A DNA stretch of 64,000 nucleotides from Microlunatus kandeliicorticis. GTDB lineage: Bacteria > Actinomycetota > Actinomycetes > Propionibacteriales > Propionibacteriaceae. Positions within the stretch are counted from its first letter, which is position 1; every line of letters starts with the position of its first letter. Where the stretch lies: NCBI RefSeq assembly GCF_014137855.1, contig NZ_JACGWT010000007.1, positions 1-64,000 of the forward strand, read 5' to 3'. A program made the position numbers and the translations under genes. Positions 1 through 7,663 of the stretch are shown here, in pieces. Below the pieces are notes generated by a model. That model was not told where the DNA came from, did no database searches, and saw only the letters and a program-made list of their open reading frames with translations.

Positions 1-866
1 AGCACGGCGTTGACCAGCAGGCCGATCAGCCAGATGGTCAGGATCCGCACCGGGCTGAACCGGTCGGCCAGTCGCCCGGTCAGCGTGTTGCCGATCAGGC
101 TGGCCATCCCGTAGCCGAACATGATCACGATCACCGCCCAGCCGCGGGCGAAGCCGAGGATGAGCACGGCGTAGGTGAAGCAGGTGTAGCTCGCGGTGAG
201 GATGCCGGTGCTGACCAGCAGCCCGGCCAGCAGCCGCGGCTGGCGCAGCGGACGCAGCCGGCCGCGCAGCGAGCCCGGCGGCAGCGACAGGTGCGGGAGC
301 TTGATCAGGATCCCGATCAGGGCCACGGTGCCGACCACCGCGACCATGATCAACGGGAACCGCCAGTCCGACTGGCCGAGCAGCAGACCGACCGGGACCC
401 CGAGCGCGGTGGCGGTCATCCAGCCGCCGAGCACGAACGAGAGCGCCTTGCCCCGGTGCTCGACGGGCGCCAGGTGGATGACGTACGCGGTGATCGCCGC
501 GTTCATCACCGCGGCGCCGAGGGCGGCGACGACCCGGCCGGCCAGGGCGACGCCGTAGGCGGGGGCCAGCGCCACCACCAGGTTGCCGAGCACGAAGACG
601 GCGAGCGAGAGCACGATGGTCCGGCGCCGCTCCCAGCCGCTGGTCAGCGCGCCGAGCACCGGCGCGCCGAGCGCGGAGGTGAGGGCGAACACCGAGACCA
701 GCTGGCCGGCGGCGGCGGTGCTGACCTGGAGGCCGGCGGCGATCTGCGGCAGCAGCCCGGCGAGCACGTAGCCGTCGATCCCGTTGGAGAAGGTGGCGAC
801 CGCCAGCCAGATCAAGGCGCGGTAGGGGAGGACGTTCCGGGTGGCACCGGCCGGGGACGTGGACAT
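1..866 (-). CDS. MFS transporter (partial, C-terminus outside window)
   Basis: The reverse strand reads an open frame of 288 residues from an ATG at 866 to the window edge. It starts MSTSPAGATRNVLPYRALI and runs through regularly spaced hydrophobic helices. Loop sequences of the DHA1/AraJ type are visible, such as SNGIDGYVLAGLLPQIA in the first helix pair and LADRFSPVRIL near the visible end. About nine membrane segments are present and the last part is cut off. Major facilitator family drug or sugar exporter is the family assignment; the substrate cannot be told. It is the last gene of a leftward run. Confidence 0.85.
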   Translation of the reverse strand, partial: MSTSPAGATRNVLPYRALIWLAVATFSNGIDGYVLAGLLPQIAAGLQVSTAAAGQLVSVFALTSALGAPVLGALTSGWERRRTIVLSLAVFVLGNLVVALAPAYGVALAGRVVAALGAAVMNAAITAYVIHLAPVEHRGKALSFVLGGWMTATALGVPVGLLLGQSDWRFPLIMVAVVGTVALIGILIKLPHLSLPPGSLRGRLRPLRQPRLLAGLLVSTGILTASYTCFTYAVLILGFARGWAVIVIMFGYGMASLIGNTLTGRLADRFSPVRILTIWLIGLLVNAV

Positions 867-960
867 CGGCGCCCAGCATCGCAGCCGCTCGGCGGGACCG
901 TCGGGCGGGGTCGGCGAGCGGGTCCGGCGAGCGGGCCGGGCCGGCGGATCGCGGGCGAGG

Positions 961-1755
961 TCAGCGCAGCGCGCGGAGCAGCTGGTGCCGGTGGCCCTCG
1001 CCCCAGAGCACGGCGTTCTGCTCGCGCTCGAGCTCGCCGTCCTCGATCTGCCGGGTCTGCCGGAGCCGGCCCCGGCTGGCCATCTCCTTCATCAGGGTGA
1101 CGCCGGCCCGCTGGGCGGCCAGGACGTCCTCGACCAGCGACTCGTCGAGGGCGATGCCGTAGGCCTCGGCGAAGATCCGCAGCCGCTTGTGCCGCCGCGG
1201 ACGCCGGGTCATGCCGAGCAGGTCGTGCCAGTAGCTGCGGTCCCGGAGCGGGATGAGGTAGTGGAGGGCATAGCCGATGTCCTCGCGGCGGGTGCCGACG
1301 GTGGCGTACTCCCAGTCGATCAGCCCGACCAGCTCGCCGTCGCGCCAGACCATGTTCCACGGGCCCGGGTCGCCGTGGCAGACCAGCTCACCCGGGCCTC
1401 CGGTGCCGCGGCGGCCGTCGAACCAGACCGGCTCCTCCTCGGGCTGCCAGCCCTCGACCGCGTCGTGGTAGCGACGCAGCAGCTGGGCCACCTCGGCCAC
1501 CTTGTCGTCGTCGGCCACCACTCGGCAGGCGTCGTCGCCGGAGGTCCCCGCCATGAACGAGACCTCGTCGTCGGTCTCGGTCAGCCGGACCGGGAGCGGC
1601 GCCTGGGTGAACCCGGAGTCGTGCAGGTGCCGGAGCAGCGCGTGCACCGAGGACGACCACGGGTCGCGCGGGTGCCGGACCACGTCGCCGATCCGGACGA
1701 CGGGTCGGTCGTCGCGCTGCTGCAGCACCTCGGGGGCGCTCGGGTCGGTCGGCAC
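961..1755 (-). CDS. aminoglycoside phosphotransferase-family kinase
   Basis: A 264-residue protein with the protein-kinase-like APH fold signature. The catalytic loop HGDPGPWNM lies near residue 148 and the metal-binding motif LIDWEYATVG follows about 20 residues later. The N-terminal nucleotide-binding lobe is short. Members phosphorylate small hydroxylated metabolites or antibiotics, and the substrate here is unknown. The GTG start at 1755 is favoured because a TAGCGT -10 box ends 6 nt before it, giving a leaderless transcript. That box overlaps the stop codon of the gene behind it. Confidence 0.85.
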   Translation of the reverse strand: MPTDPSAPEVLQQRDDRPVVRIGDVVRHPRDPWSSSVHALLRHLHDSGFTQAPLPVRLTETDDEVSFMAGTSGDDACRVVADDDKVAEVAQLLRRYHDAVEGWQPEEEPVWFDGRRGTGGPGELVCHGDPGPWNMVWRDGELVGLIDWEYATVGTRREDIGYALHYLIPLRDRSYWHDLLGMTRRPRRHKRLRIFAEAYGIALDESLVEDVLAAQRAGVTLMKEMASRGRLRQTRQIEDGELEREQNAVLWGEGHRHQLLRALR

Positions 1756-1764
1756 CGGCCGACG

Positions 1765-2444
1765 CTAGCCCACCGGGTGGTCGCGCAGCCAACCGAGATA
1801 GCGCAGGACGCGGTGGGCTCGCACGGCGTCCCGCACCCCATCGACGACGCACCAGACCGAGACGCCCATCATGACGAGGACGTAAGAGGGGTCGCCGAGC
1901 TGCGCGGCATTGACCGTGAGGACGACCGGCCACCCGACGCTCCGCAACACGTGCCCGACCGGCCGACCGCGCTGCTCCGCCACCCCGTCCACCACGCGCA
2001 GCCACGGCGTCGGCAGAGGTTCGTGAGATCGGAGCGCCTGCTCGAGACGGCGGCGCCAGGCCCCGGCGATCGCCACCGTGGCATCCCCCGCAGGTCGGCG
2101 GCTGGCCCACGAGCCCGGATCACGAGTGTTGATGATGAGCCCGGCCAGGTTGAGGCCGAAGCCGACGAGGAACAGAGCAACCGTCACAGGGAACGGCAGA
2201 AAGGACCGGAAGGGGGTGCCGGTGGCGTCCCGCCCCATCCAGTCCCAAACGAGAACCACCAGCACAAACCCAGGGCGATGCCGAGCGCCACCCAGCTCTG
2301 GATGCGGCGCCGGCGGCGACGAGCGCGAGCGGATTCGGTGGGTCGATCGTCCAGAAGAGACCAGGCGTCCTCGCAGGCTTCGACCGCCTCCGGGGTGAAC
2401 CACACCGGATCCGGTCGGCTCGGGGCCGTCGTCTGCACCGCCAC
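1765..2444 (-). pseudogene. membrane protein split by an apparent -1 frameshift
   Basis: Two reverse-strand frames join into one sensible protein of about 226 residues. The first frame starts at GTG 2444 (MAVQTTAPSRPDPVWF) and reaches IQSWVALGIALG. The second continues FVLVVLVWDWMGRDATG and runs to the stop at 1765. The switch falls at the GGG run on the minus strand (CCC at 2269-2271); one extra G would restore a single frame. The product would have a charged N-terminus with an RARRRRRR stretch and about four membrane segments. A TAACCT box 6 nt before the start suggests leaderless expression. It could be a real lesion, a sequencing error or programmed frameshifting. No family was recognised. 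Confidence 0.6.
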
Positions 2445-2510
2445 GGCGTGAGGTTAGCGCTGGAAAAGCGCGCTCGCGTCCTTCTGCAGGTGGGGAAGGG
2501 TGGCTGGCGG

Positions 2511-2825
2511 TCAGCCGGCGGAAGGGCCCGCCGCGCCGTCGGGGTCGAGGGCCAGCCGGACCAGGGCGGCCAGGTCGCCGGTCAGCTGTGTCTCGCCGAC
2601 CGTCGCGGACCGGCCCGGGGCGTCGATCGAGTAGACGAAACGATCCGGGCGTCCGGGCACGCCGCCCGCGAACGCCGTGAGGTCGACCCGCTCGAGCAGC
2701 TCCCGGGCCTGCCGGCCGCGGTCGTCGCCGTCGAGGGCGATCCGACCCGTCCGGCTGACCCCGGCCAGACCACCCGACCGGCGCACCACGAGCTCGTCGG
2801 CCGTCGTCGGTGCATCGTCGGTCAT
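2511..2825 (-). CDS. emfourin-like protease inhibitor family protein
   Basis: A protein of about 104 residues beginning MTDDAPTTADELVVRRSGG. The RSGGLAG segment followed by a compact body resembles emfourin (protealysin inhibitor) domain proteins, which bind thermolysin-like M4 metalloproteases. No M4 protease gene is seen nearby. The ATG at 2825 is chosen over an upstream ATG because AGGAGGACGACG sits directly before it. The family call rests on pattern memory and is moderate. Confidence 0.6.
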   Translation of the reverse strand: MTDDAPTTADELVVRRSGGLAGVSRTGRIALDGDDRGRQARELLERVDLTAFAGGVPGRPDRFVYSIDAPGRSATVGETQLTGDLAALVRLALDPDGAAGPSAG

Positions 2826-3004
2826 CGTCGTCCTCCTGATCCGGAACACCGTCCATCCATGATGCTCCCGGCGCGCGGGTCGGCGCACCGCTGGTCTGTG
2901 GGTCGGCGGAGGCGGAGATGTCCGAACGATGAGACGGACACGCCTCGGGTCGGCGGCTGATTCGGACCCCAGGGAAGAGCGCGAGCGCGGCGGCCCCGGG
3001 CTCT

Positions 3005-3036
3005 TGTCCAGAACCGGACATGTCCAGAAGAGGACC
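3005..3036 (+). promoter_or_regulatory. double operator, site A
   Basis: Two adjacent 16-bp modules of form TGTCC-N6-GGACA occupy 3005-3020 and 3021-3036; the second ends GGACC, one mismatch. The centre reads GGACATGTCC. The arrangement matches site B at 3548. Binding by the TrmB/LuxR-type regulator encoded at 4450-5448 is inferred. Confidence 0.65.
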
Positions 3037-3069
3037 CGGAATCCGGGTCAACGGTGGTCCCGGCACGAC

Positions 3070-3075
3070 TAGGTT
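3070..3075 (+). promoter_or_regulatory. -10 box of promoter A (TAGGTT)
   Basis: TAGGTT fits the actinobacterial TANNNT -10 pattern. It begins 65 nt after the first base of site A, exactly the offset of TAAGTT from site B. The immediate context is also similar (GACTAGGTTG versus GATTAAGTTG). The transcript would start near 3082. Confidence 0.55.
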
Positions 3076-3476
3076 GGTGAACGGCGCCGAGCGATCGGCG
3101 TCCCGCCGGTACACGAACCGGCAGATCGTCGTGGCGAGGTTGTTACGGAGGACGACCGAGCGACACGGGACGACGAGGGGGCATCCTCGTCGTCGGCGTG
3201 ATCGGTCGTCGAACGCTTCTACGCCGGCCCTCGTGACGGATCTGCGGCGAGTTGTGTCGGATGGCCGTCGTCTTCGGGGGAACACCCGCTGAGTTCCCGC
3301 GAGTTCGACGGAGGGGCCACATCGGGACCCGATCCCGAGTAGGATCCCGAACGAAGGCATGCAGCATTGCTGCAGCCGTGAACCTGGCGACTCAGTCGTG
3401 GTCGACGCCGCAGATCGGGCCGTCAGTCGATGAGTGACCATCGAGACGATGGGCACTGATCACATCCCCCCGGGTG

Positions 3477-3510
3477 GCGCCCGCGGTTCTGTTCCCAGGA
3501 CCGCGGGCGC
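3477..3510 (+). terminator. strong hairpin ending the promoter A transcript
   Basis: A 15-bp stem (3477-3491 with 3496-3510, one G-U pair) closes a TTCC loop. No T-tract follows, which is common in this genome type. It lies about 430 nt after promoter A and just before operator B, so it would insulate the two transcription units. Confidence 0.6.
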
Positions 3511-3547
3511 TGCCGGTAGAGGAACAGTAGCACGCCTGGGGCCGGTT

Positions 3548-3579
3548 TGTCCTAAACCGGACATGTCCGGTTTTGGACA
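3548..3579 (+). promoter_or_regulatory. double operator, site B, upstream of the INGV gene
   Basis: A near-perfect 32-bp palindrome made of two adjacent TGTCC-N6-GGACA modules (3548-3563 and 3564-3579), centred on GGACATGTCC. It sits just upstream of where a -35 element would lie for the -10 box at 3613, a position typical of activator sites. The regulator gene converging on this locus is the likely binder (inference). Confidence 0.7.
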
Positions 3580-3612
3580 GTTTGCGGCTGGGTCGCTCGG
3601 GTGCCCGCTGAT

Positions 3613-3618
3613 TAAGTT
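3613..3618 (+). promoter_or_regulatory. -10 box of the INGV gene (TAAGTT)
   Basis: A TANNNT-type box starting 65 nt after the first base of operator site B, with no good -35 element. This suggests activator-dependent transcription starting near 3625, which leaves a leader of about 65 nt before the start codon at 3690. Confidence 0.55.
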
Positions 3619-3689
3619 GTGGCCACGAGCGCCGACTGACCATTTCAACTAGCGGGGTTGAAGGGTCGGCGCCAAGAAGGATGCCCAAA

Positions 3690-4349
3690 ATGTCTCACTT
3701 CGTGAACGCTTCAGCGACCCCTCTGGCCCTCGTCGAGGGGTCTTCCACGCTCGTTTTCCGGAGCGGAAACGATTCCCTCCCCACCGGGTACGCCCTGGAG
3801 GCCATCAACGGTGTCAAGCCGGTGTCGGTGGCCGAGGCGATCAACGGTGTGAAGGCGATCAACGGTGTGAAGCCGGCGCAGATGATCAACGGTGTGAAGG
3901 CGATCAACGGTGTCCGTCCGCAGGTGGCCATCAACGGTGTGAAGGCGATCAACGGGGTGGAGCCCGTCGAGATGATCAACGGCGTCAAGGCGATCAACGG
4001 TGTCCGAGCGCACGTCGCCATCAACGGCGTCAAGTCGATCAACGGTGTGCGGCCGGTCCAGATGATCAACGGGGTCAAGGCGATCAACGGTGTGCGTCCG
4101 CACGTGGCCATCAACGGTGTCAAGGCGATCAACGGTGTGCGTCCGCACGTCGCCATCAACGGTGTGAAGGCGATCAACGGTGTGCGGCCGGTCGAGATGA
4201 TCAACGGTGTCAAGGCGATCAACGGTGTCCGTCCGCACGTGGCCATCAACGGTGTGAAGGCGATCAACGGTGTGCGGCCGGTCCAGATGATCAACGGGGT
4301 CAAGGCGATCAACGGTTTGCGTCCGCTGTCGATGATCAACGGCGTCTGA
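3690..4349 (+). CDS. INGV tandem-repeat protein, unknown function
   Basis: A 219-residue protein unlike any family I recognise. Residues 1-38 (MSHFVNASATPLALVEGSST onward) form a non-repeated head without a signal peptide. From residue 39 the chain is a repeat: INGVKPVSVAEA, then eleven 15-residue units of pattern INGVKAINGVRPxxx, then a final INGV at the C-terminus. That gives 24 tetrapeptides, one of them INGL. The last three residues of each unit mostly alternate between HVA-type and VEM/VQM-type, implying a 30-residue super-unit. There is no Cys, and the repeat body has no Ser apart from one KS unit, one VSV and one LSM. ATG 3690 is preferred to ATG 3681 because AAGAAGG lies 9 nt upstream of it. 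A repetitive RiPP precursor, a beta-solenoid or amyloid-like structural protein, or a multivalent binding protein are all possible. Confidence 0.75.
   Translation: MSHFVNASATPLALVEGSSTLVFRSGNDSLPTGYALEAINGVKPVSVAEAINGVKAINGVKPAQMINGVKAINGVRPQVAINGVKAINGVEPVEMINGVKAINGVRAHVAINGVKSINGVRPVQMINGVKAINGVRPHVAINGVKAINGVRPHVAINGVKAINGVRPVEMINGVKAINGVRPHVAINGVKAINGVRPVQMINGVKAINGLRPLSMINGV
3840..4334 (+). repeat. eleven 45-bp tandem coding repeats
   Basis: Eleven in-frame 45-bp units, each encoding two INGV tetrads. Synonymous variation (GGT/GGC/GGG for Gly, GTG/GTC for Val) shows the units are not freshly copied, yet the amino acids at the INGV positions are almost invariant. This is direct evidence of selection on the peptide sequence. 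Confidence 0.9.
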
Positions 4350-4361
4350 GGTTCGTCGGCG

Positions 4362-4390
4362 AGGCCGCGACCGCCCGCCGGTCGCGGCCT
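4362..4390. terminator. bidirectional terminator hairpin
   Basis: A perfect 12-bp stem (4362-4373 with 4379-4390) and a 5-nt loop between the convergent INGV gene and the regulator gene. It can serve both transcripts. Confidence 0.7.
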
Positions 4391-4449
4391 GTCCCGAGTC
4401 GCTGACGGCGCGAACCACTGACGACGGGTCCGCGCGCCAGGCCCACCCG

Positions 4450-5448
4450 TCAGCGCAGCTCCGGGCCCTCCTGCGGGGCCAGCCGCTGCATGTCCTCGCG
4501 CATCGCCTCGCTCCGGGCCAGCGCAGCCCCCAGCTGCAGCCGGGTCTGCACCTCGAGCTCGTCCATCAGCTCGGCGATCCACCGGCGGACCGAGCGCTCG
4601 GTCACCCCGAGCTGACCGGCGATCGCCACGTCGGTCGCGCCGGTCATCAGCAGGTTGATCAGCGAACCCCGGCGAGGGTCGCGCCGGGGGCCGTCCTGGC
4701 CGGCCACGATCGTCACCGACCGGTCCCAGACCGCCTCGAAGAGCGACTGCAGCGCGTCGACCAGGATCGGGTGCCGGACCAGGGTGGCCCGGATCTCGCG
4801 GTTCACGTAGGAGCTGGGCGCCGGGATCAGCGCGACGGAGTGGTCGACCAGCACCAGTTTCATCGGGACGTCCCCGGTCCGGGCCCGTTCGCCGTGACTG
4901 ATGAACAGGCTCATCTCCTTGAGCCGTTCCGGACCGAACCCCGGGTGGTAGACGCCCCGGAGCTCGACCCCACGGTTGAGCGCCTGGTACTCCGCCGAGT
5001 TCGCCTCGAGCCACTCGCGGGTGGCGGAGCGGGTGGTCACGTAGGGCGGCTTGTCGAAGCCGCAGATCTCCTTCTTCGCCTCTTCGCAGATCCGGTTGAG
5101 CATGCCCTGGACCTCGCTGGGCCCCATCACCGACTGCAGCCCGTCGCCGTTGCCGATCGACCCGAGCAGCCGGGAGTGGAGGGCGTCCGCAGCCTGCAGT
5201 GCCGACTCGAGCTCGGCGTCCCGACGAGCCTTGAGCACCCGGACCGCCTCGGGCAGCGGGATCGCCTGCCACTCGCTGCCCATCCGTGCCGCCAGGCCGA
5301 GCCGCTCCAGCTCCTGGAGGTCGCGCTCCAGCTCCTCGGGGCACCGTCCGGTGCTGCTCAAGGCGTCCAGATCGGCGCCGCGGCGGAAGGCGAACAGGGC
5401 CGTGTAGCAGGCCTCAGCCTCGGGTGACACCCCGAGTGCCTGCAGCAC
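4450..5448 (-). CDS. TrmB/LuxR-type transcriptional regulator
   Basis: A 332-residue regulator with three parts. Residues about 1-80 form a TrmB-like winged helix (LGVSPEAEACYTALFAFRRG). Residues about 100-245 form a phospholipase-D-like effector region (MLNRICEEAKKEICGFDKPP, then MKLVLVDHSVALIPAPSSYV). A C-terminal LuxR/GerE helix-turn-helix follows (LLMTGATDVAIAGQLGVTER). There is no receiver domain, so the signal is probably a ligand or protein. The GTG start at 5448 has a good AGGAGGCGCGAC site. It converges on the INGV gene and is the obvious candidate to bind the two double operators at 3005 and 3548. Confidence 0.8.
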   Translation of the reverse strand: MLQALGVSPEAEACYTALFAFRRGADLDALSSTGRCPEELERDLQELERLGLAARMGSEWQAIPLPEAVRVLKARRDAELESALQAADALHSRLLGSIGNGDGLQSVMGPSEVQGMLNRICEEAKKEICGFDKPPYVTTRSATREWLEANSAEYQALNRGVELRGVYHPGFGPERLKEMSLFISHGERARTGDVPMKLVLVDHSVALIPAPSSYVNREIRATLVRHPILVDALQSLFEAVWDRSVTIVAGQDGPRRDPRRGSLINLLMTGATDVAIAGQLGVTERSVRRWIAELMDELEVQTRLQLGAALARSEAMREDMQRLAPQEGPELR

Positions 5449-5624
5449 GTCGCGCCTCCTGAGCCTCCGCTTGATCCCAGTGTCTCAGATTCCGGCCCGA
5501 ACGGACCCGCGAGCGCGTCGTCGATCTCGCGGGGCGGTCCCCCACGCACCGCCGCGCTGGTGCCGGACGCGATGATGGGCGCCGGGCGGGAGGCCCGACG
5601 AGGACGAGCAGCGAGGAGCGGACG

Positions 5625-7127
5625 ATGGCGGAGCTGGCACAGATCGGGGTCACCGGGCTGGCGGTGATGGGGCGCAACCTGGCCCGCAACTTCGCCCACC
5701 ACGGCTACCGGGTGGCGGTGCACAACCGCACGCAGGCCCGCACCGACTCGCTGCTCGCCGACCACGGCGACGAGGGTGACTTCGTCGGCTCGTCCTCGCT
5801 CGAGGAGTTCGTCCAGTCGCTCGAGCGGCCGCGCCGGATCATCATCATGGTCAAGGCCGGCGCCGGCACCGACGCGGTGATCGAGGAGCTCATCCCGCTG
5901 CTCGAGAGCGGCGACATCGTCATCGACGCGGGCAACGCGCACTTCCCCGACACGGTCCGCCGCGAGAAGCTGCTCGCCGAGCACGATCTGCACTTCGTCG
6001 GCATGGGCGTCTCCGGCGGCGAGGAGGGCGCGCTCAAGGGCCCGTCGATCATGCCCGGCGGCCCGGCCGAGTCCTACGAGTCGCTCGGCCCGATGCTCGA
6101 GGAGATCTCCGCCCACGTCGACGGGGTGCCCTGCTGCACCTACATCGGCCCCGACGGCGCGGGCCACTTCGTCAAGATGGTGCACAACGGCATCGAGTAC
6201 GCCGACATGCAGCTGATCGCCGAGGCCTACGACCTGCTCGGCCGCGGGCTCGGGGCCGACGCCGCCGAGATCGCCGGGATCTTCCGGACCTGGAACGAGG
6301 GCGACCTCGAGTCGTTCCTCATCGAGATCACCGCCGAGGTGCTCGCCCACACCGACGACCGCACCGGCAAGCCCTTCGTCGACATCATCCTCGACCAGGC
6401 CGAGCAGAAGGGCACCGGTCGCTGGACCGTCCAGAACGCGCTCGACCTCGGGGTGCCGATCACCGGGATCGCCGAGGCGACCTTCGCCCGGGCGCTCTCG
6501 GGTTCGGTGCCGCAGCGCGAGGCGGCCCGCGAGGCGCTCCCCGCCGACGCCGAGGAGTGGGTGATCGAGGACCGCGACGCCTTCATCGAAGACGTCCGGC
6601 TCGCCCTCTACGCCTCCAAGGTGGTCGCCTACTCCCAGGGCTTCGACCAGATCGCCGCCGCCAGCCGGGAGAACGACTGGAACATCGACCGCGGCGCGAT
6701 GGCCCGGATCTGGCGCGGCGGCTGCATCATCCGGGCCCGGTTCCTGAACCGGATCACCGAGGCCTACGAGCGCGACCCGGAGCTGCCGCTGCTGCTGGCC
6801 GACCCCTACTTCACCGAGGCGGTGGGCAACGGGCTCGCCGCCTGGCGCCGGATCGTCGCCGGGGCCGCCCGCGCCGGGGTGCCGACCCCGGCGTTCAGCT
6901 CGTCGCTGGCCTACTACGACGGCATCCGGGCCCAGCGGCTGCCCGCGGCGCTGATCCAGGCCCAGCGCGACTTCTTCGGCGCGCACACCTACCGCCGGGT
7001 CGACGACGAGGGTGCCTTCCACGTCGAGTGGAGCCTCGACCGCAGCGAGACCAGCGAGGGTCGGCCGGCCGGGAAGAAGGAGGACACCGGGATGGCGCAG
7101 GCCGAGAAGGCCGGTCCGGCGCAGTGA
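5625..7127 (+). CDS. gnd: 6-phosphogluconate dehydrogenase, decarboxylating
   Basis: A 500-residue enzyme that oxidises 6-phosphogluconate to ribulose 5-phosphate and CO2 with NADP in the pentose phosphate pathway. The Rossmann start IGVTGLAVMGRNLARNFA, the substrate-site GVSGGEEGALKGPSIMPGG and the catalytic FVKMVHNGIEYADMQLI segment are all present. Length matches the long-chain type. The last 30 residues (SEGRPAGKKEDTGMAQAEKA) are a hydrophilic tail. A GGAGCGGACG ribosome site precedes ATG 5625. Gluconokinase follows 10 nt later, so the pair forms a gluconate/pentose phosphate operon. Confidence 0.97.
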   Translation: MAELAQIGVTGLAVMGRNLARNFAHHGYRVAVHNRTQARTDSLLADHGDEGDFVGSSSLEEFVQSLERPRRIIIMVKAGAGTDAVIEELIPLLESGDIVIDAGNAHFPDTVRREKLLAEHDLHFVGMGVSGGEEGALKGPSIMPGGPAESYESLGPMLEEISAHVDGVPCCTYIGPDGAGHFVKMVHNGIEYADMQLIAEAYDLLGRGLGADAAEIAGIFRTWNEGDLESFLIEITAEVLAHTDDRTGKPFVDIILDQAEQKGTGRWTVQNALDLGVPITGIAEATFARALSGSVPQREAAREALPADAEEWVIEDRDAFIEDVRLALYASKVVAYSQGFDQIAAASRENDWNIDRGAMARIWRGGCIIRARFLNRITEAYERDPELPLLLADPYFTEAVGNGLAAWRRIVAGAARAGVPTPAFSSSLAYYDGIRAQRLPAALIQAQRDFFGAHTYRRVDDEGAFHVEWSLDRSETSEGRPAGKKEDTGMAQAEKAGPAQ

Positions 7128-7137
7128 CCGCGTCGCG

Positions 7138-7659
7138 GTGAGTCCGGACGCCGACCCGGCGCGGCCGGTCGCGTTGGTCCTCACCGGCGTCTCCGGCGTC
7201 GGGAAGAGCACGGTGGCCCAGGTGATCGCCGAGCGCACCGGGTGGGCGTTCTGCGAGGCCGACGAGCTGCAGCCGGCCACGAACGTGGCCCGGATGAAGG
7301 CCGGGATCCCGCTGACCGACCTCGACCGGCACCCGTGGCTGATCGCGGTCCGCGGCTGGATCGACGCCCAGCCCGGGCCGGTGGTGGTGAGCTGCTCGGC
7401 GCTGCGGCGCAGCTACCGCGCGCTGCTCGCCGAGGCCCGCCGACCGGTCTGGTTCGTCGAGCTGACGGGGGACTTCGATCAGGTGTGGCCGCGGCTGAGC
7501 TCCCGGGCCGCGCCGTACATGAACGCGACCCAGCTCGAGTCGCAGTACGCGGCGCAGCAGCCGCTGACCGTCGACGAGCCGGGCGCGCGGGTCAGCGTGG
7601 ACGGTGACCCGGACACCGTCGCCGACCGGGTGCTGGCCACCCTCGACCGGACCTCTTGA
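7138..7659 (+). CDS. gntK: gluconokinase
   Basis: A 173-residue P-loop kinase that makes 6-phosphogluconate from gluconate and feeds the dehydrogenase just upstream. The Walker A motif GVSGVGKST is at residues 16-24, followed by the GntK-family segments WAFCEADELQPATNVARMKA and LTDLDRHPWL, then CSALRRSYRALL and LESQYA. The GTG at 7138 is the first start that gives the standard N-terminus and lies 10 nt after the gnd stop. Confidence 0.93.
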   Translation: MSPDADPARPVALVLTGVSGVGKSTVAQVIAERTGWAFCEADELQPATNVARMKAGIPLTDLDRHPWLIAVRGWIDAQPGPVVVSCSALRRSYRALLAEARRPVWFVELTGDFDQVWPRLSSRAAPYMNATQLESQYAAQQPLTVDEPGARVSVDGDPDTVADRVLATLDRTS

Positions 7660-7663
7660 CCGC

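Larger units (their letters stand above)
2826..3689. other. non-coding stretch with two matched promoter regions
   Basis: No convincing protein gene lies in these 864 bases on either strand. The region holds an imperfect TGTCCG/CGGACA inverted repeat (2919-2940), a double operator (3005-3036) with its -10 box (3070-3075), a strong hairpin (3477-3510), and a second double operator (3548-3579) with its -10 box (3613-3618). Short frames at 3252-3437 and 3359-3433 lack usable ribosome binding sites. Confidence 0.6.

Noticed and set aside
2919-2940. A third TGTCCG/CGGACA inverted repeat as another regulator site.
   Set aside because: The arms are separated by 10 nt, not arranged as TGTCC-N6-GGACA, and no -10 box lies at the matching distance on either strand.
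3252-3437. A 61-residue frame ending TPQIGPSVDE as a peptide gene.
   Set aside because: No ribosome site at any usable start, and Arg-rich content in the first half looks random. Kept only as one possibility for the promoter A transcript.
3695-5344. Long reverse-strand frames across the INGV repeat, including one running into the regulator gene.
   Set aside because: They are mirror images of the tandem repeat (TPLIALTPLII pattern). The forward frame has promoter, ribosome site and terminator, and synonymous changes fit only the forward reading.
3690-5448. A complete RiPP cluster.
   Set aside because: No radical SAM, YcaO, lanthionine, protease or dedicated export gene adjoins; the nearest ABC exporter is 33 kb away with no link.
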